Both the position numbers and the translations under genes were made by a program. DNA of 60,668 nt from Promineifilum sp. (GTDB lineage Bacteria; Chloroflexota; Anaerolineae; Promineifilales; Promineifilaceae): assembly GCA_020634335.1 (NCBI GenBank), contig JACKBY010000021.1:1-60668 (forward strand), written 5' to 3'. The notes under the pieces are model-generated. The model saw only the letters and a program-made list of their open reading frames with translations. It did no database searches and was not told the DNA's origin. Positions 42,570 through 50,929 of the stretch are shown piece after piece; positions within the stretch are counted from its first letter, which is position 1; each line of letters begins with the position of its first letter.

Positions 42570-43772
42570 ATGGGCAAAGAGAAATTTCAGCGCGGGAAAC
42601 CGCACGTAAACATCGGGACGATCGGACACATCGACCACGGCAAGACGACGCTGACGGCGGCGATCACCAAGACGCTGTCGCTCAAAGGCTGGGCAGATTT
42701 TCGAGCGTTCGACCAGATCGACAACGCGCCGGAAGAGCGGGAGCGAGGCATCACCATTGCCATCGCCCACGTGGAGTACCAGACGGAGAACCGGCACTAC
42801 GCCCACGTCGACTGTCCGGGACACCGCGACTACATCAAGAACATGATCACCGGAGCGGCGCAGATGGACGGGGCGATTCTGGTGGTGGCGGCGCCCGACG
42901 GGCCGATGCCACAGACCCGGGAGCACGTGCTGCTGGCGCGCCAGGTAGAAGTGCCGGCCATGGTGATCTTCCTGAACAAGGTCGACATGATGGACGACGA
43001 AGAGCTGCTGGAGCTGGTCGAGCTGGAACTGCGCGACCTGCTGAGCAGCCAGGAATTTCCCGGCGACGAGACGCCAATCGTGCGCGGCAGCGCGCTGAAG
43101 GCGCTGGAGTCGAGCAGCAAGGACCCGGAGTCGCCGGAGTACGCGCCGATCTGGGAGCTGATGCGGGTGGTGGATGAGTACATTCCCACACCGGTACGCG
43201 ACGTGGACAAGCCGTTTCTGATGCCGGTCGAAGACGTGTTCTCGATCAAGGGTCGCGGGACGGTGGTGACGGGTCGAGTCGACCGGGGCGTGCTGATGCC
43301 CAACACCGAGGTGGACATCATCGGGCTGGGCAACGACCGCAAGAAGGTCGTGGTGACGTCGATGGAGATGTTCCACAAGATTCTGGACAAGGTGGAGGCG
43401 GGCGACAACGCCGGGCTGCTGCTGCGCGGCGTGGGCCGCGAGGACGTGGAGCGGGGACAGGTGCTGGCCAAGCCGGGCAGCATCACGCCGCACACCGAGT
43501 TCATGGGCGAGGTGTACGTGCTGCGCAAGGACGAGGGCGGCCGCCACAAGGCGTTCTTCCCCGGCTACCGGCCGCAATTCTACATCCGCACGATGGATGT
43601 GACGGGCCAGATCACCTTGCCGGAAGGCGTGGAGATGGTCATGCCGGGCGACAACGTCAACATGAAGGTGGAGTTGATCACCCCCGTAGCCCTGGAAGAA
43701 GGCGCGCGCTTTGCCATCCGCGAAGGCGGCCTCACCGTCGGCGCCGGCGTCATTACCAAGATTATTAAGTAA
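42570..43772 (+). CDS. tuf: Elongation factor Tu
   Basis: Delivers aminoacyl-tRNA to the ribosome. The 400-residue protein has G motifs GHIDHGKTT, DCPGH and NKVDM. The GHRDYIKNM segment has Arg where many bacteria have Ala or Val, as I recall from Chloroflexota. The central part of the gene (about 42600-43600) uses G-ending codons (GCG, ACG, GTG, CTG) much more than fusA and the ribosomal genes, which favour C-ending codons. This may reflect very high expression, or conversion with another tuf copy. GAAGGAAG precedes the ATG. Confidence 0.97.
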   Translation: MGKEKFQRGKPHVNIGTIGHIDHGKTTLTAAITKTLSLKGWADFRAFDQIDNAPEERERGITIAIAHVEYQTENRHYAHVDCPGHRDYIKNMITGAAQMDGAILVVAAPDGPMPQTREHVLLARQVEVPAMVIFLNKVDMMDDEELLELVELELRDLLSSQEFPGDETPIVRGSALKALESSSKDPESPEYAPIWELMRVVDEYIPTPVRDVDKPFLMPVEDVFSIKGRGTVVTGRVDRGVLMPNTEVDIIGLGNDRKKVVVTSMEMFHKILDKVEAGDNAGLLLRGVGREDVERGQVLAKPGSITPHTEFMGEVYVLRKDEGGRHKAFFPGYRPQFYIRTMDVTGQITLPEGVEMVMPGDNVNMKVELITPVALEEGARFAIREGGLTVGAGVITKIIK

Positions 43773-43796
43773 AGGGCAGGCTGAACGAGGCAAGAT

Positions 43797-44105
43797 ATGT
43801 CGAAACAGAGAATCCGTATCCGGTTGAAGGCGTACGATCATCGAGTTCTGGACCAGTCTGCCAAGCGCATTGTTGGCACGGCCGAGCGCACAGGCGCGCG
43901 GGTCATTGGCCCGGTGCCGTTGCCGACCCGTTTGGAGCGATTTACGGTTCGCCGTAGTCCTTTCATCGACAAGGACTCGCAAGAGCATTTCGAGATTAGG
44001 ACCCACAAGCGGTTGATCGATGTGATCAACCCCGACTCGAAAACGATTGATACGCTGATGCGGCTCAACTTGCCGGCCGGTGTGGATATCGAGATTTCGC
44101 TCTAG
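43797..44105 (+). CDS. rpsJ: 30S ribosomal protein S10
   Basis: The 102-residue first protein of the S10 cluster, with RIRLKAYDHRVLDQSAKRIV and the mid-region GPVPLPTRLERFTV typical of the family. It is also NusE in transcription antitermination. It follows tuf by 24 nt, so the str and S10 operons may be one transcript. Confidence 0.97.
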   Translation: MSKQRIRIRLKAYDHRVLDQSAKRIVGTAERTGARVIGPVPLPTRLERFTVRRSPFIDKDSQEHFEIRTHKRLIDVINPDSKTIDTLMRLNLPAGVDIEISL

Positions 44106-44139
44106 GCACGAACGGCTATCGAGCGCCGGGAGGTTACTC

Positions 44140-44802
44140 GTGAAAGGTTTGATAGGAAAGAAAGTGGGTATGACGCAGGTCTTCGATGACGCAGGCGTCG
44201 TGACACCCGTGACCATCATCCAGGCCGGTCCTTGCTTTGTGACCCAGGTCAAGGATGTAGAAAATGATGGCTATACCGCCGTCCAACTGGGCTTTGGCGA
44301 GGTATCGACGAAGCGCTTGACTAAAGGTCAACAGGGACATCTCGGCGTTCTGAAGAGTGACAAGAAAGGTCGTCGCAAGAACAAGGGCATCCCGGCCGTT
44401 CGCCATCTGCGCGAGTTTCGCACGAGCAGCGCCGGCGATTATCAGGTTGGACAAGCGCTGACGGTGGAGCAATTCACCATAGGCGACAAGGTCGACGTGA
44501 TTGGCAAGACGAAGGGCCGCGGGTTTGCGGGCGTCGTCAAGCGTCATGGCTATGCTGGAGGTGTGCGCACCCACGGCCAGTCTGACCGCTGGCGCGCGCC
44601 CGGTTCCATCGGCTCGGCCACTGAAATGGCTCGTGTTCCGAAGGGCAAGTCGATGGCCGGCCGTATGGGCAACGAGCGTCTGACCGCCCAAAATCTGGAA
44701 GTGGTCCGGATCGATGCTGAGCGAAATTTGATTGCAATTAAAGGCGCGGTGCCGGGCGCGAAAGGCGGCCTGGTCATTATCCGCGATGCGGCCAAGGGCT
44801 AA
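44140..44802 (+). CDS. rplC: 50S ribosomal protein L3
   Basis: The 220-residue protein begins KGLIGKKVGMTQVFDDAG and has the conserved KGRGFAGVVKRHGYAGG loop that reaches the peptidyl transferase centre. GGGAGG lies 6 nt before the GTG at 44140, so the ATG at 44080 inside rpsJ is not the start. Confidence 0.96.
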   Translation: MKGLIGKKVGMTQVFDDAGVVTPVTIIQAGPCFVTQVKDVENDGYTAVQLGFGEVSTKRLTKGQQGHLGVLKSDKKGRRKNKGIPAVRHLREFRTSSAGDYQVGQALTVEQFTIGDKVDVIGKTKGRGFAGVVKRHGYAGGVRTHGQSDRWRAPGSIGSATEMARVPKGKSMAGRMGNERLTAQNLEVVRIDAERNLIAIKGAVPGAKGGLVIIRDAAKG

Positions 44803-44849
44803 GACAACCGACCCCAGAGTGGATACGAGTTGTTTTGGGAGACACAACG

Positions 44850-45521
44850 ATGGAACTTCCAGTTTATAACATGGCCGGCGAACAGGTGAGCACATTTGAG
44901 CTCCCGGCCACGATTTTTGAAGCGGCTGTTAACCGTGATCTGATGCACCAAGCCTTGGTACGGCAGTTGGCTAACGCGCGTCTGGGTACGCATAAGGCCA
45001 AGACCCGTTCCGAGGTGAACCGCACCACGGCCAAGGTTTATCGGCAGAAGGGCACCGGACGCGCGCGCCACGGCAGCCGCAAGGCACCCATCTTTGTCGG
45101 CGGCGGCAAGGCTCATGGGCCATTGCCGCGTAAATATACGAAGAACATGCCCCGCAAAATGCGCCGGGCTGCGCTCTGCTCCGCTCTCTCCGTCAAGGCG
45201 GATCAAGGTGATATCGTCTTGCTCGATCAGATCAGCATGGACGTGCCCAAGACCAAGAGCATGGCGGCCATGATGAACACACTGACGAACGGCGAGACCG
45301 TACTATTGCTTTTGGCCGATCGCAACGAGGTGGTGGAAAAGTCGGCGCGTAACCTGACTGATGTCAAGACGTTGCGGGCCAATTACCTAAACATTCGCGA
45401 TCTGTTGGGCTATAGCAAAATCGTGATGCCGCTGGCGGCGCTCGACGTCGTCTCCAGCTTCCTGGAACAGGATGTGGATGACGAATGGATCGACGCCGAA
45501 GACGCCGCGGTGGAGGGGTAA
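44850..45521 (+). CDS. rplD: 50S ribosomal protein L4
   Basis: The 223-residue protein has the family loop KVYRQKGTGRARHGSRKAPIF that enters the exit tunnel. The ATG at 44850 follows GGGAG at 9 nt. A TTG at 44835 lies within that site. In E. coli L4 controls the S10 operon through its leader, but no such leader is evident before rpsJ here. Confidence 0.96.
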   Translation: MELPVYNMAGEQVSTFELPATIFEAAVNRDLMHQALVRQLANARLGTHKAKTRSEVNRTTAKVYRQKGTGRARHGSRKAPIFVGGGKAHGPLPRKYTKNMPRKMRRAALCSALSVKADQGDIVLLDQISMDVPKTKSMAAMMNTLTNGETVLLLLADRNEVVEKSARNLTDVKTLRANYLNIRDLLGYSKIVMPLAALDVVSSFLEQDVDDEWIDAEDAAVEG

Positions 45522-45522
45522 C

Positions 45523-45816
45523 ATGCATTGGCGAGACATCATCCGCCGGCCGGTAGTGACTGAGAAAAGTAATTTTCTGGCCGACGTTAATAATCAATAT
45601 ACTTTTGTCGTCCATCCCCGCGCGAACAAAATGCAGGTGAAGCAAGCCATTGAGCTTGCCTGGCCGAATGTTCGCGTGGCGAAGATTCGCATCGCCAACA
45701 TGCCCGCCAAGCGCGCGCGCCGTCTGCGGCGCATTACTGTTCGCAAGGCCGGTTGGAAGAAGGCTGTCGTCACGTTGCAACCCGGCGGCCGGATTGACCT
45801 GTTTGAAGGCGTATAA
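45523..45816 (+). CDS. rplW: 50S ribosomal protein L23
   Basis: A 97-residue protein beside the exit tunnel, where trigger factor and SRP dock. RRPVVTEKSNFLADVNNQYTF and the later YTFVVHPRANKMQVKQAI are typical. The ATG is 1 nt after the L4 stop codon, with GAGGGG in the end of rplD. Confidence 0.95.
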   Translation: MHWRDIIRRPVVTEKSNFLADVNNQYTFVVHPRANKMQVKQAIELAWPNVRVAKIRIANMPAKRARRLRRITVRKAGWKKAVVTLQPGGRIDLFEGV

Positions 45817-45839
45817 GTTGGCGTCTGATCGGAGGAATC

Positions 45840-46679
45840 ATGCCTGTAAAATTATTTAAGCCAACTTCGCCCGGCCGCCGTGATATGAGTGGCTATACGT
45901 TCGAAGAGATCACCCGCACGAAACCGGAGCGAAGTCTTGTTCATGGTCTGCGCAAGCGCGGCGGTCGTAACGTTCGCGGCAAGATTACCGTGCGGCACCA
46001 GGGCGGCGGACACAAGCGACTCTATCGTGAGATCGACTTCAAGCGTGACAAGGCCAATATCCCGGCTCGCGTGTCGACCATCGAGTATGATCCCAATCGC
46101 TCGGCGCGTATCGCCCTGTTGGTATACGCCGATGGCGAGAAGCGCTACATTCTGGCCCCACTGGGCGTCAAGGTCGGCGATTCGCTAATCAGCGGGACGA
46201 AGGCGGAAATCCGCCCCGGCAACAGTATGCCGCTCAAGAACATTCCGCTGGGCACGACCATTCATAATATCGAGCTTTATGCGGGTCGGGGCGGCCAATT
46301 GGTGCGGTCGGCCGGCGTGTCGGCCCAGCTAATGGCTAAGGACCATCCGCAATACGCGACGATTCGTCTGCCGTCCGGCGAAGAACGCTACGTTTCGCAG
46401 GAGTGCATGGCGACAATCGGCCAGGTCGGCAATGTCGAGCACGGCAATATCAAGCTGGGCAAGGCCGGCCGCAATCGTCACAAGGGCATTCGTCCCTCGG
46501 TGCGAGGTTCAGTCATGAGCCCGCGCGACCACCCCCATGGGGGTGGTGAGGGTGCCTCTCCGATTGGTATGGCGGCTCCCAAGACGCCCTGGGGCAAGGT
46601 CGCCTTGGGCAAGCGGACGCGCAACAACAAAGCGACGGACAAATACATCTTCCGTCGTCGCGGCAAGAAGCGTCGTTAG
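45840..46679 (+). CDS. rplB: 50S ribosomal protein L2
   Basis: The 279-residue protein is needed for subunit association and peptidyl transfer. The C-terminal SPRDHPHGGGEGASPIG holds the conserved His, and RGKITVRHQGGGHKRLYR is normal. GGAGG lies 5-7 nt before the ATG. The 71-nt gap after it contains a short direct repeat, GAGTCGAGAA. Confidence 0.97.
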   Translation: MPVKLFKPTSPGRRDMSGYTFEEITRTKPERSLVHGLRKRGGRNVRGKITVRHQGGGHKRLYREIDFKRDKANIPARVSTIEYDPNRSARIALLVYADGEKRYILAPLGVKVGDSLISGTKAEIRPGNSMPLKNIPLGTTIHNIELYAGRGGQLVRSAGVSAQLMAKDHPQYATIRLPSGEERYVSQECMATIGQVGNVEHGNIKLGKAGRNRHKGIRPSVRGSVMSPRDHPHGGGEGASPIGMAAPKTPWGKVALGKRTRNNKATDKYIFRRRGKKRR

Positions 46680-46750
46680 TCGAGAATGAGTCGAGAACGG
46701 CACGACGGTTGCTGAATGGTAGACCGGCGGCTGGAAAGTGAGGACTGAAT

Positions 46751-47032
46751 ATGTCACGTTCATTGAAGAAAGGGCCTTTTATCGATCCGAAACTGCTCAA
46801 GAAAGTTGAGGATCTGAATAGCGTGCGGAAACGTCAAGTGATCCGCACCTGGTCGCGGACCAGCACCATCTTTCCGCAAATGGTCGGCCACACCATCGCT
46901 GTCTATGACGGTCGGCGCCACATTCCGATCTACATTACGGAAAACATGGTTGGCCACAAGCTGGGCGAATTTGCACCGACGCGGACGTTCCGTGGTCATG
47001 TGGCCAAATCGGAGAAGAAGGGACGGAGATAA
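46751..47032 (+). CDS. rpsS: 30S ribosomal protein S19
   Basis: A 93-residue protein of the 30S head. SRSLKKGPFIDPKLLKKVE and GHKLGEFAPTRTFRGH are the family signatures. It ends 2 nt before the L22 gene. Confidence 0.96.
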   Translation: MSRSLKKGPFIDPKLLKKVEDLNSVRKRQVIRTWSRTSTIFPQMVGHTIAVYDGRRHIPIYITENMVGHKLGEFAPTRTFRGHVAKSEKKGRR

Positions 47033-47034
47033 TC

Positions 47035-47403
47035 ATGGCCGATACATTTGAGGTAAAAGCGATTGCTCGCCATATTCCGATGTCGGCGCAAAAGGTTCGC
47101 CTGGTGGTCGACGCTGTGCGCGGCAAAGACGCGGCCGAGGCCATGGATGCCTTGCGCTTCATGCCCCAGGGCGCGGCCGAGCCGGTGTTCAAGCTGATCG
47201 CCTCGGCGGTTGCCAATGCGGAAGAGAACTACGGATTGGAGATGGACGATTTGGTGGTGAGCGAGATTTGGGCCGACGAAGGCCCCCGCCACCGCAAGGC
47301 GCCCCACGGCGGCCGTTTTGCCGGGCGTGGTCGCTTTCGTCCGATCGTTCGTCGCTCGTCGCACATTACGGTCGTATTGGCCGAACGCGAGGCGGCCGTC
47401 TAG
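47035..47403 (+). CDS. rplV: 50S ribosomal protein L22
   Basis: The 122-residue protein lines the exit tunnel by a beta-hairpin. RHIPMSAQKVRLVVDAVRGK and the hairpin region GRFRPIVRRSSHITVVL are present. No deletion of the hairpin tip, linked to macrolide resistance in other bacteria, is apparent. Confidence 0.96.
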   Translation: MADTFEVKAIARHIPMSAQKVRLVVDAVRGKDAAEAMDALRFMPQGAAEPVFKLIASAVANAEENYGLEMDDLVVSEIWADEGPRHRKAPHGGRFAGRGRFRPIVRRSSHITVVLAEREAAV

Positions 47404-47442
47404 CCGGCCAATACTGATCCGGAATTCCGGATGGAGGAATAA

Positions 47443-48108
47443 GTGGGACGCAAAGTACATCCTGTAGGCTTTCGTTTAAAGTCGATTCGCGATTGGAACG
47501 CCCGGTGGTTCGCCGAGGGCAGTCGCTATCGCGACTTGCTGCTCGAAGATATGGCTATCCGCCGCTTGATCAAGCAAGATCTAAGCTCGGCCGGTGTGGC
47601 CCATGTCGAAATCGAGCGCTTTCCGAACCAGGTACAGGTGACCATCCATACGGCTCGCCCCGGCATTGTCATCGGTCGTAAGGGCGCGGCCGTCAAGGAC
47701 TTGCGGCAGAAGCTGAAGGACATGACCGGCAAGACGGCGCGCGTCGAGGTTGAAGAAATCACTCAACCCGATGCCAACGCCCAACTCATTGCCGAGAACA
47801 TTACCGGGCAGCTGGAGCGGCGCATTTCCCATAGCCGAGCCATGAAGCGCGCCGTGTTGCAGGCGATGCGCGCCGGCGTCAAGGGCATTCGCATCGAGGC
47901 CAGCGGCCGGCTCTCCGGCTCCGAGATGGCCCGTAACGAAAAGATGTGGGAAGGCCGAGTGCCGCGCAACATGATTCGCGCCGATCTGGATTATGGATTC
48001 GCCGAAGCGTTGACGACTTATGGTCGCATCGGCGTCAAGGTTTGGGTCTACAAAGGCGAGATCCTGCCGCAGCGCGTCGAGGCGACGGACGTCTACATTA
48101 GTGAATAG
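47443..48108 (+). CDS. rpsC: 30S ribosomal protein S3
   Basis: The 221-residue protein is part of the mRNA entry tunnel. GRKVHPVGFRL starts the protein. The KH domain has GIVIGRKGAAVKDLRQKLKD, and the C-terminal IGVKVWVYKGEIL is typical. Start GTG at 47443 with GGAGG 7 nt upstream. Confidence 0.96.
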   Translation: MGRKVHPVGFRLKSIRDWNARWFAEGSRYRDLLLEDMAIRRLIKQDLSSAGVAHVEIERFPNQVQVTIHTARPGIVIGRKGAAVKDLRQKLKDMTGKTARVEVEEITQPDANAQLIAENITGQLERRISHSRAMKRAVLQAMRAGVKGIRIEASGRLSGSEMARNEKMWEGRVPRNMIRADLDYGFAEALTTYGRIGVKVWVYKGEILPQRVEATDVYISE

Positions 48109-48111
48109 TGC

Positions 48112-48166
48112 TCAGTAGTCAGGAGTCAGTCAAGCGTACTGGCCACTGACCACCGACCACTGATAA
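48112..48166 (+). repeat. Short low-complexity insertion between rpsC and rplP
   Basis: CAGTAGTCAGGAGTCAGTC and CCACTGACCACCGACCACTGA form interrupted direct and inverted copies of a GTCAGT/ACTGAC word in an otherwise compact operon. Similar short GTCAGT-rich spacers are scattered in some bacterial genomes, to my recollection. It has no coding potential. Confidence 0.5.
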
Positions 48167-48181
48167 AGCGGAGAATGTCAC

Positions 48182-48598
48182 ATGTTAATGCCTAAACGCG
48201 TAAAGTATCGCAAGCAATTCCGGGGCCGCATGCGAGGCATGGCCAAGGGCGGTACCACGTTGCAGAACGGCGAATACGGCTTGCAGGCGCTCGAGGCGGG
48301 CTGGATCACCAGTCGCCAGATTGAGGCGATTCGTCGATCAATCGTTCGTCAAATGCGCCGTCGCGGCAAATATTGGATCCGAATCTTTCCCGACAAGCCC
48401 GTTACCGCCAAGCCGGCGGAGACACGCATGGGCAAGGGGAAGGGATCGGTTGATCATTGGGTGGCGGTCGTCAAGCCCGGTCGGATTATCTTTGAGGTTT
48501 CCGGCGTCCCTGACGATATTGCCCTGGAAGCATTGCGCTCGGCCGGCTACAAACTGCCGATCCGCACCCAGGTCGTCACGCGCGAGGAGGGCCTGTAA
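48182..48598 (+). CDS. rplP: 50S ribosomal protein L16
   Basis: The 138-residue protein helps place the A-site tRNA. It begins MLMPKRVKYRKQFRG and contains RRGKYWIRIFPDKPVTAKP and MGKGKGSVDHWVAVVKPG. GGAG lies 8 nt before the ATG. Its stop codon overlaps the next ATG (TAATG). Confidence 0.96.
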   Translation: MLMPKRVKYRKQFRGRMRGMAKGGTTLQNGEYGLQALEAGWITSRQIEAIRRSIVRQMRRRGKYWIRIFPDKPVTAKPAETRMGKGKGSVDHWVAVVKPGRIIFEVSGVPDDIALEALRSAGYKLPIRTQVVTREEGL

Positions 48599-49014
48599 TG
48601 GCTAATATCGTCGAACTCAATCAGATGAGCCGGGACAAGCTCGAAAAGACGCTGGAAGAAGCGCGCGAAGAGATGTTCAACTTGCGTTTCCAGGTGGCCT
48701 CGGCCCGGCTGGAGAATACTGCCCGACTTCGGCAGGTTCGCCGTCAGATCGCTCAAGTGGAAACTGTTCTCCATCAGAGAGATTTGGTGACCGACGCGGC
48801 CGTAGCCGAGCCGGCAATCGCCCAACTGCTGGACGGTAATGAGTGGCAGGCCCACGCCCGCTTTATCTATGAAGATAGCGCCTGGCAGGTGGAATTTAAC
48901 GACAAGAGCGGCAAGAAGCTGGCGACGGCCTGGGTCAACCTGAACAAGGCACGCCCCAAGGGCCGCGCTGCCCAGCAGGCGCAGATGGTTATCCGCCATG
49001 AGGTAGCACGTTAG
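48598..49014 (+). CDS. rpmC: 50S ribosomal protein L29 with a long C-terminal extension
   Basis: Residues 1-64 are an ordinary L29: an N-terminal LNQMSRDKLEKTLEEAREEMF helix and the NLRFQVASARLENTARLRQV signature. L29 normally ends at about residue 65-70, but here the frame continues for 74 more residues. The extension is a mixed acidic and basic domain with Trp residues (NEWQAHARFIYEDSAWQVEF) and ends in a basic helix. I do not recognise it. Its position next to the tunnel exit, where L29 and L23 sit, makes a role with a nascent-chain factor possible, but this is inference. Downstream gene spacing is normal. Confidence 0.9.
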   Translation: MANIVELNQMSRDKLEKTLEEAREEMFNLRFQVASARLENTARLRQVRRQIAQVETVLHQRDLVTDAAVAEPAIAQLLDGNEWQAHARFIYEDSAWQVEFNDKSGKKLATAWVNLNKARPKGRAAQQAQMVIRHEVAR

Positions 49015-49032
49015 GAAACGCGAGGTAATAAG

Positions 49033-49284
49033 ATGAGAGAGCAACGTAAACGTCTCGTAGGCGTGGTAACCAGCGACAAAATGGACAAGACCATCGTCGT
49101 CGCCGTGTCAACGACTCAACGACACCCGATTTATGGCAAGGTCGTCAGCCGCATGAAGAAATATAAGGCCCACGACGAGAACAACGAAAGCCATATTGGC
49201 GATCGCGTGATGATAATCGAATCCCGTCCCTATAGTCGGGAAAAACGATATGCACTTGTTTCCGTCCTGGAGCGAGCAGAATAA
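49033..49284 (+). CDS. rpsQ: 30S ribosomal protein S17
   Basis: An 83-residue early-assembly protein of the 30S body. KRLVGVVTSDKMDKTIVV and HPIYGKVVSRMKKYKAHD are the family signatures. GAGGTAATAAG precedes the ATG. Confidence 0.95.
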   Translation: MREQRKRLVGVVTSDKMDKTIVVAVSTTQRHPIYGKVVSRMKKYKAHDENNESHIGDRVMIIESRPYSREKRYALVSVLERAE

Positions 49285-49297
49285 GCGAGGCATCCCC

Positions 49298-49669
49298 ATG
49301 ATTCAGAAGGAAAGTCGTCTCAACGTAGCCGATAATTCGGGAGCCCGCGAACTCCTGGTCATTCAGGTAATGGGTGGCTCGCGGCGTCGTTATGGCACCG
49401 TAGGTGATGTCGTGACCGCGACCGTGAAAAAGGCCACGCCGAATTCGAACGTCAAGAAGAGCGCTGTTGTGAAGGCCGTCATCGTGCGCACGACCAAAGA
49501 ATACAAGCGGGAAGACGGCAGTTATATCCGTTTCGATGATAACGCCGCCGTGATCCTGGACTCCGAGGGCAAGAACCCGATCGGCACGCGCATCTTTGGG
49601 CCGGTGGCTCGTGAGCTGCGTGACAAGGGCTTTTCGCGCATATTGTCCCTGGCGCCGGAATCTCTGTAG
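49298..49669 (+). CDS. rplN: 50S ribosomal protein L14
   Basis: The 123-residue protein begins MIQKESRLNVADNSGAREL and ends ELRDKGFSRILSLAPESL. The ATG at 49298 has GAGG 7 nt upstream, while an in-frame ATG at 49250 lies inside rpsQ. L14 is a docking site for ribosome silencing factor. Confidence 0.96.
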   Translation: MIQKESRLNVADNSGARELLVIQVMGGSRRRYGTVGDVVTATVKKATPNSNVKKSAVVKAVIVRTTKEYKREDGSYIRFDDNAAVILDSEGKNPIGTRIFGPVARELRDKGFSRILSLAPESL

Positions 49670-49703
49670 TCGATGACATTACAGGGTGGGATAAGGTTAA
49701 GTC

Positions 49704-50027
49704 ATGCGAATTAAGGTAAACGATACAGTAGAAGTGATCTCCGGTAACTTCAAGGGCGTGCGCGGGACTGTGCAGCGTGTCTACCCCAAGAGGCAGATGG
49801 TTGTCGTTTCCGGGGTCAATATTGTGAAGAAACATCAGAAACCAACGGCGGCCGGCGGTAGGTCGCGCACCCAGGGCGGCATCATTGAGTTTGAAGCGCC
49901 CATTCACGTCTCCAACGTGATGCTGGTCGAATCGAATAGCGGCGAGACAACGCGTGTTGGCGTGCGCCGCGACGAGAATAATCATGTCGTCCGCTTCTCG
50001 AAGAAGTCGGGCGCCAAGCTGGATTAA
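49704..50027 (+). CDS. rplX: 50S ribosomal protein L24
   Basis: The 107-residue assembly initiator has a KOW motif: DTVEVISGNFKGVRGTVQRV. The rest, KKHQKPTAAGGRSRTQGGI, is typical. Confidence 0.95.
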   Translation: MRIKVNDTVEVISGNFKGVRGTVQRVYPKRQMVVVSGVNIVKKHQKPTAAGGRSRTQGGIIEFEAPIHVSNVMLVESNSGETTRVGVRRDENNHVVRFSKKSGAKLD

Positions 50028-50080
50028 CACGACAGTCTATTAAATTAGGCGAGCCAGGTGCCCCAAGCGGCTTCTGAACC

Positions 50081-50101
50081 GCGCCACGCGATATGTGGCG
50101 C
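50081..50101 (+). promoter_or_regulatory. Hairpins between rplX and rplE
   Basis: GCGCCAC (50081-50087) and GTGGCGC (50095-50101) form a 7-bp stem. Smaller stems stand on both sides, GCGG/CCGC and GTGGCA/TGCCAC. The 119-nt gap is unusually long for this operon and looks structured. No T-run follows. Confidence 0.4.
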
Positions 50102-50146
50102 AGGCGGGAACCGTGGCAATCTGCCACTCAGCCTGGAGGAATCAGT

Positions 50147-50716
50147 ATGGCAACGAATTTTAAGCCGCTGCCCGAATTGTATCGCGATGAGGTGGTCCCG
50201 GCCCTGGTAAAGGAGTTCAATTACTCCAGCGTTATGCAGGCGCCAAAGATAACCAAGGTCGTGGTGAACGTCGGCCTGGGCGAAGCGCTCGATAACGCCA
50301 AGGCGATCGAGTTCGCAACGAACGATATTACGACCATCACCGGCCAAAAGCCGGTGTTAAACAAAGCCAAAAAGTCAATCGCCAGCTTCAAGCTGCGCGA
50401 AGGACGCATTATCGGCCTGAAGGTGACGCTGCGAGGAGATCGCATGTGGGCGTTTCTAACTCGCCTGATCCACGTAGCCTTGCCGCGAACGCGCGACTTC
50501 CAGGGAATATCGCCGGATGCGTTCGATGGACGCGGCAATTATACGCTGGGGTTGCGCGAGCAATTGATCTTTCCCGAGATCGATTACGACAAAATCGACA
50601 AGATTCGGGGCATGGAAGTGACCATTGTCACCACGGCCCCGACCGACGAGGAAGGCCGACGACTATTAGCCCTGATGGGAATGCCTTTCAAGCGCGAGGT
50701 CGCTGAGGCGGCTTAG
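50147..50716 (+). CDS. rplE: 50S ribosomal protein L5
   Basis: The 189-residue 5S rRNA-binding protein. PKITKVVVNVGLGEALDNAK and TGQKPVLNKAKKSIASFKLR are conserved. The ATG at 50147 follows GGAGG at 7 nt. An ATG at 50093 inside the hairpin region is not the start. Confidence 0.96.
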   Translation: MATNFKPLPELYRDEVVPALVKEFNYSSVMQAPKITKVVVNVGLGEALDNAKAIEFATNDITTITGQKPVLNKAKKSIASFKLREGRIIGLKVTLRGDRMWAFLTRLIHVALPRTRDFQGISPDAFDGRGNYTLGLREQLIFPEIDYDKIDKIRGMEVTIVTTAPTDEEGRRLLALMGMPFKREVAEAA

Positions 50717-50734
50717 GCGCCCTGGAGAATATAG

Positions 50735-50917
50735 ATGGCGAAGAAATCAATGATCGCACGAGAGACGAAGCGGAAATTTCGGGTTCGCGTCCGTAACCGC
50801 TGCCAGTTGTGCGGCCGCCCGCGAGGATATATCCGTCGCTTTGGCCTGTGTCGCATTTGCTTCCGCGAGCAGGCCCTGAAAGGTAATATTCCGGGTGTCG
50901 TCAAGTCGAGTTGGTAG
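50735..50917 (+). CDS. rpsN: 30S ribosomal protein S14 type Z (zinc-binding)
   Basis: The 60-residue short form carries the zinc ribbon CQLCGRPRGYIRRFGLCRIC, with four Cys. This differs from the longer zinc-free form, which some bacteria use when zinc is scarce. The C-terminus is PGVVKSSW, as usual. Confidence 0.96.
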   Translation: MAKKSMIARETKRKFRVRVRNRCQLCGRPRGYIRRFGLCRICFREQALKGNIPGVVKSSW

Positions 50918-50929
50918 TAGAGGTGCGCA

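Noticed and set aside
42497..43177. A 226-codon open frame overlapping tuf in another + frame, and long antisense frames within tuf and recA
   Set aside because: They are shadows caused by strong G/C-ending codon bias in the real genes. Their composition (Arg/Ala/Gly or Ser/Pro-rich) is not protein-like.
48112..48166. CRISPR-like repeat between rpsC and rplP
   Set aside because: Only short interrupted GTCAGT/ACTGAC words with no regular spacer length. Too short for an array.
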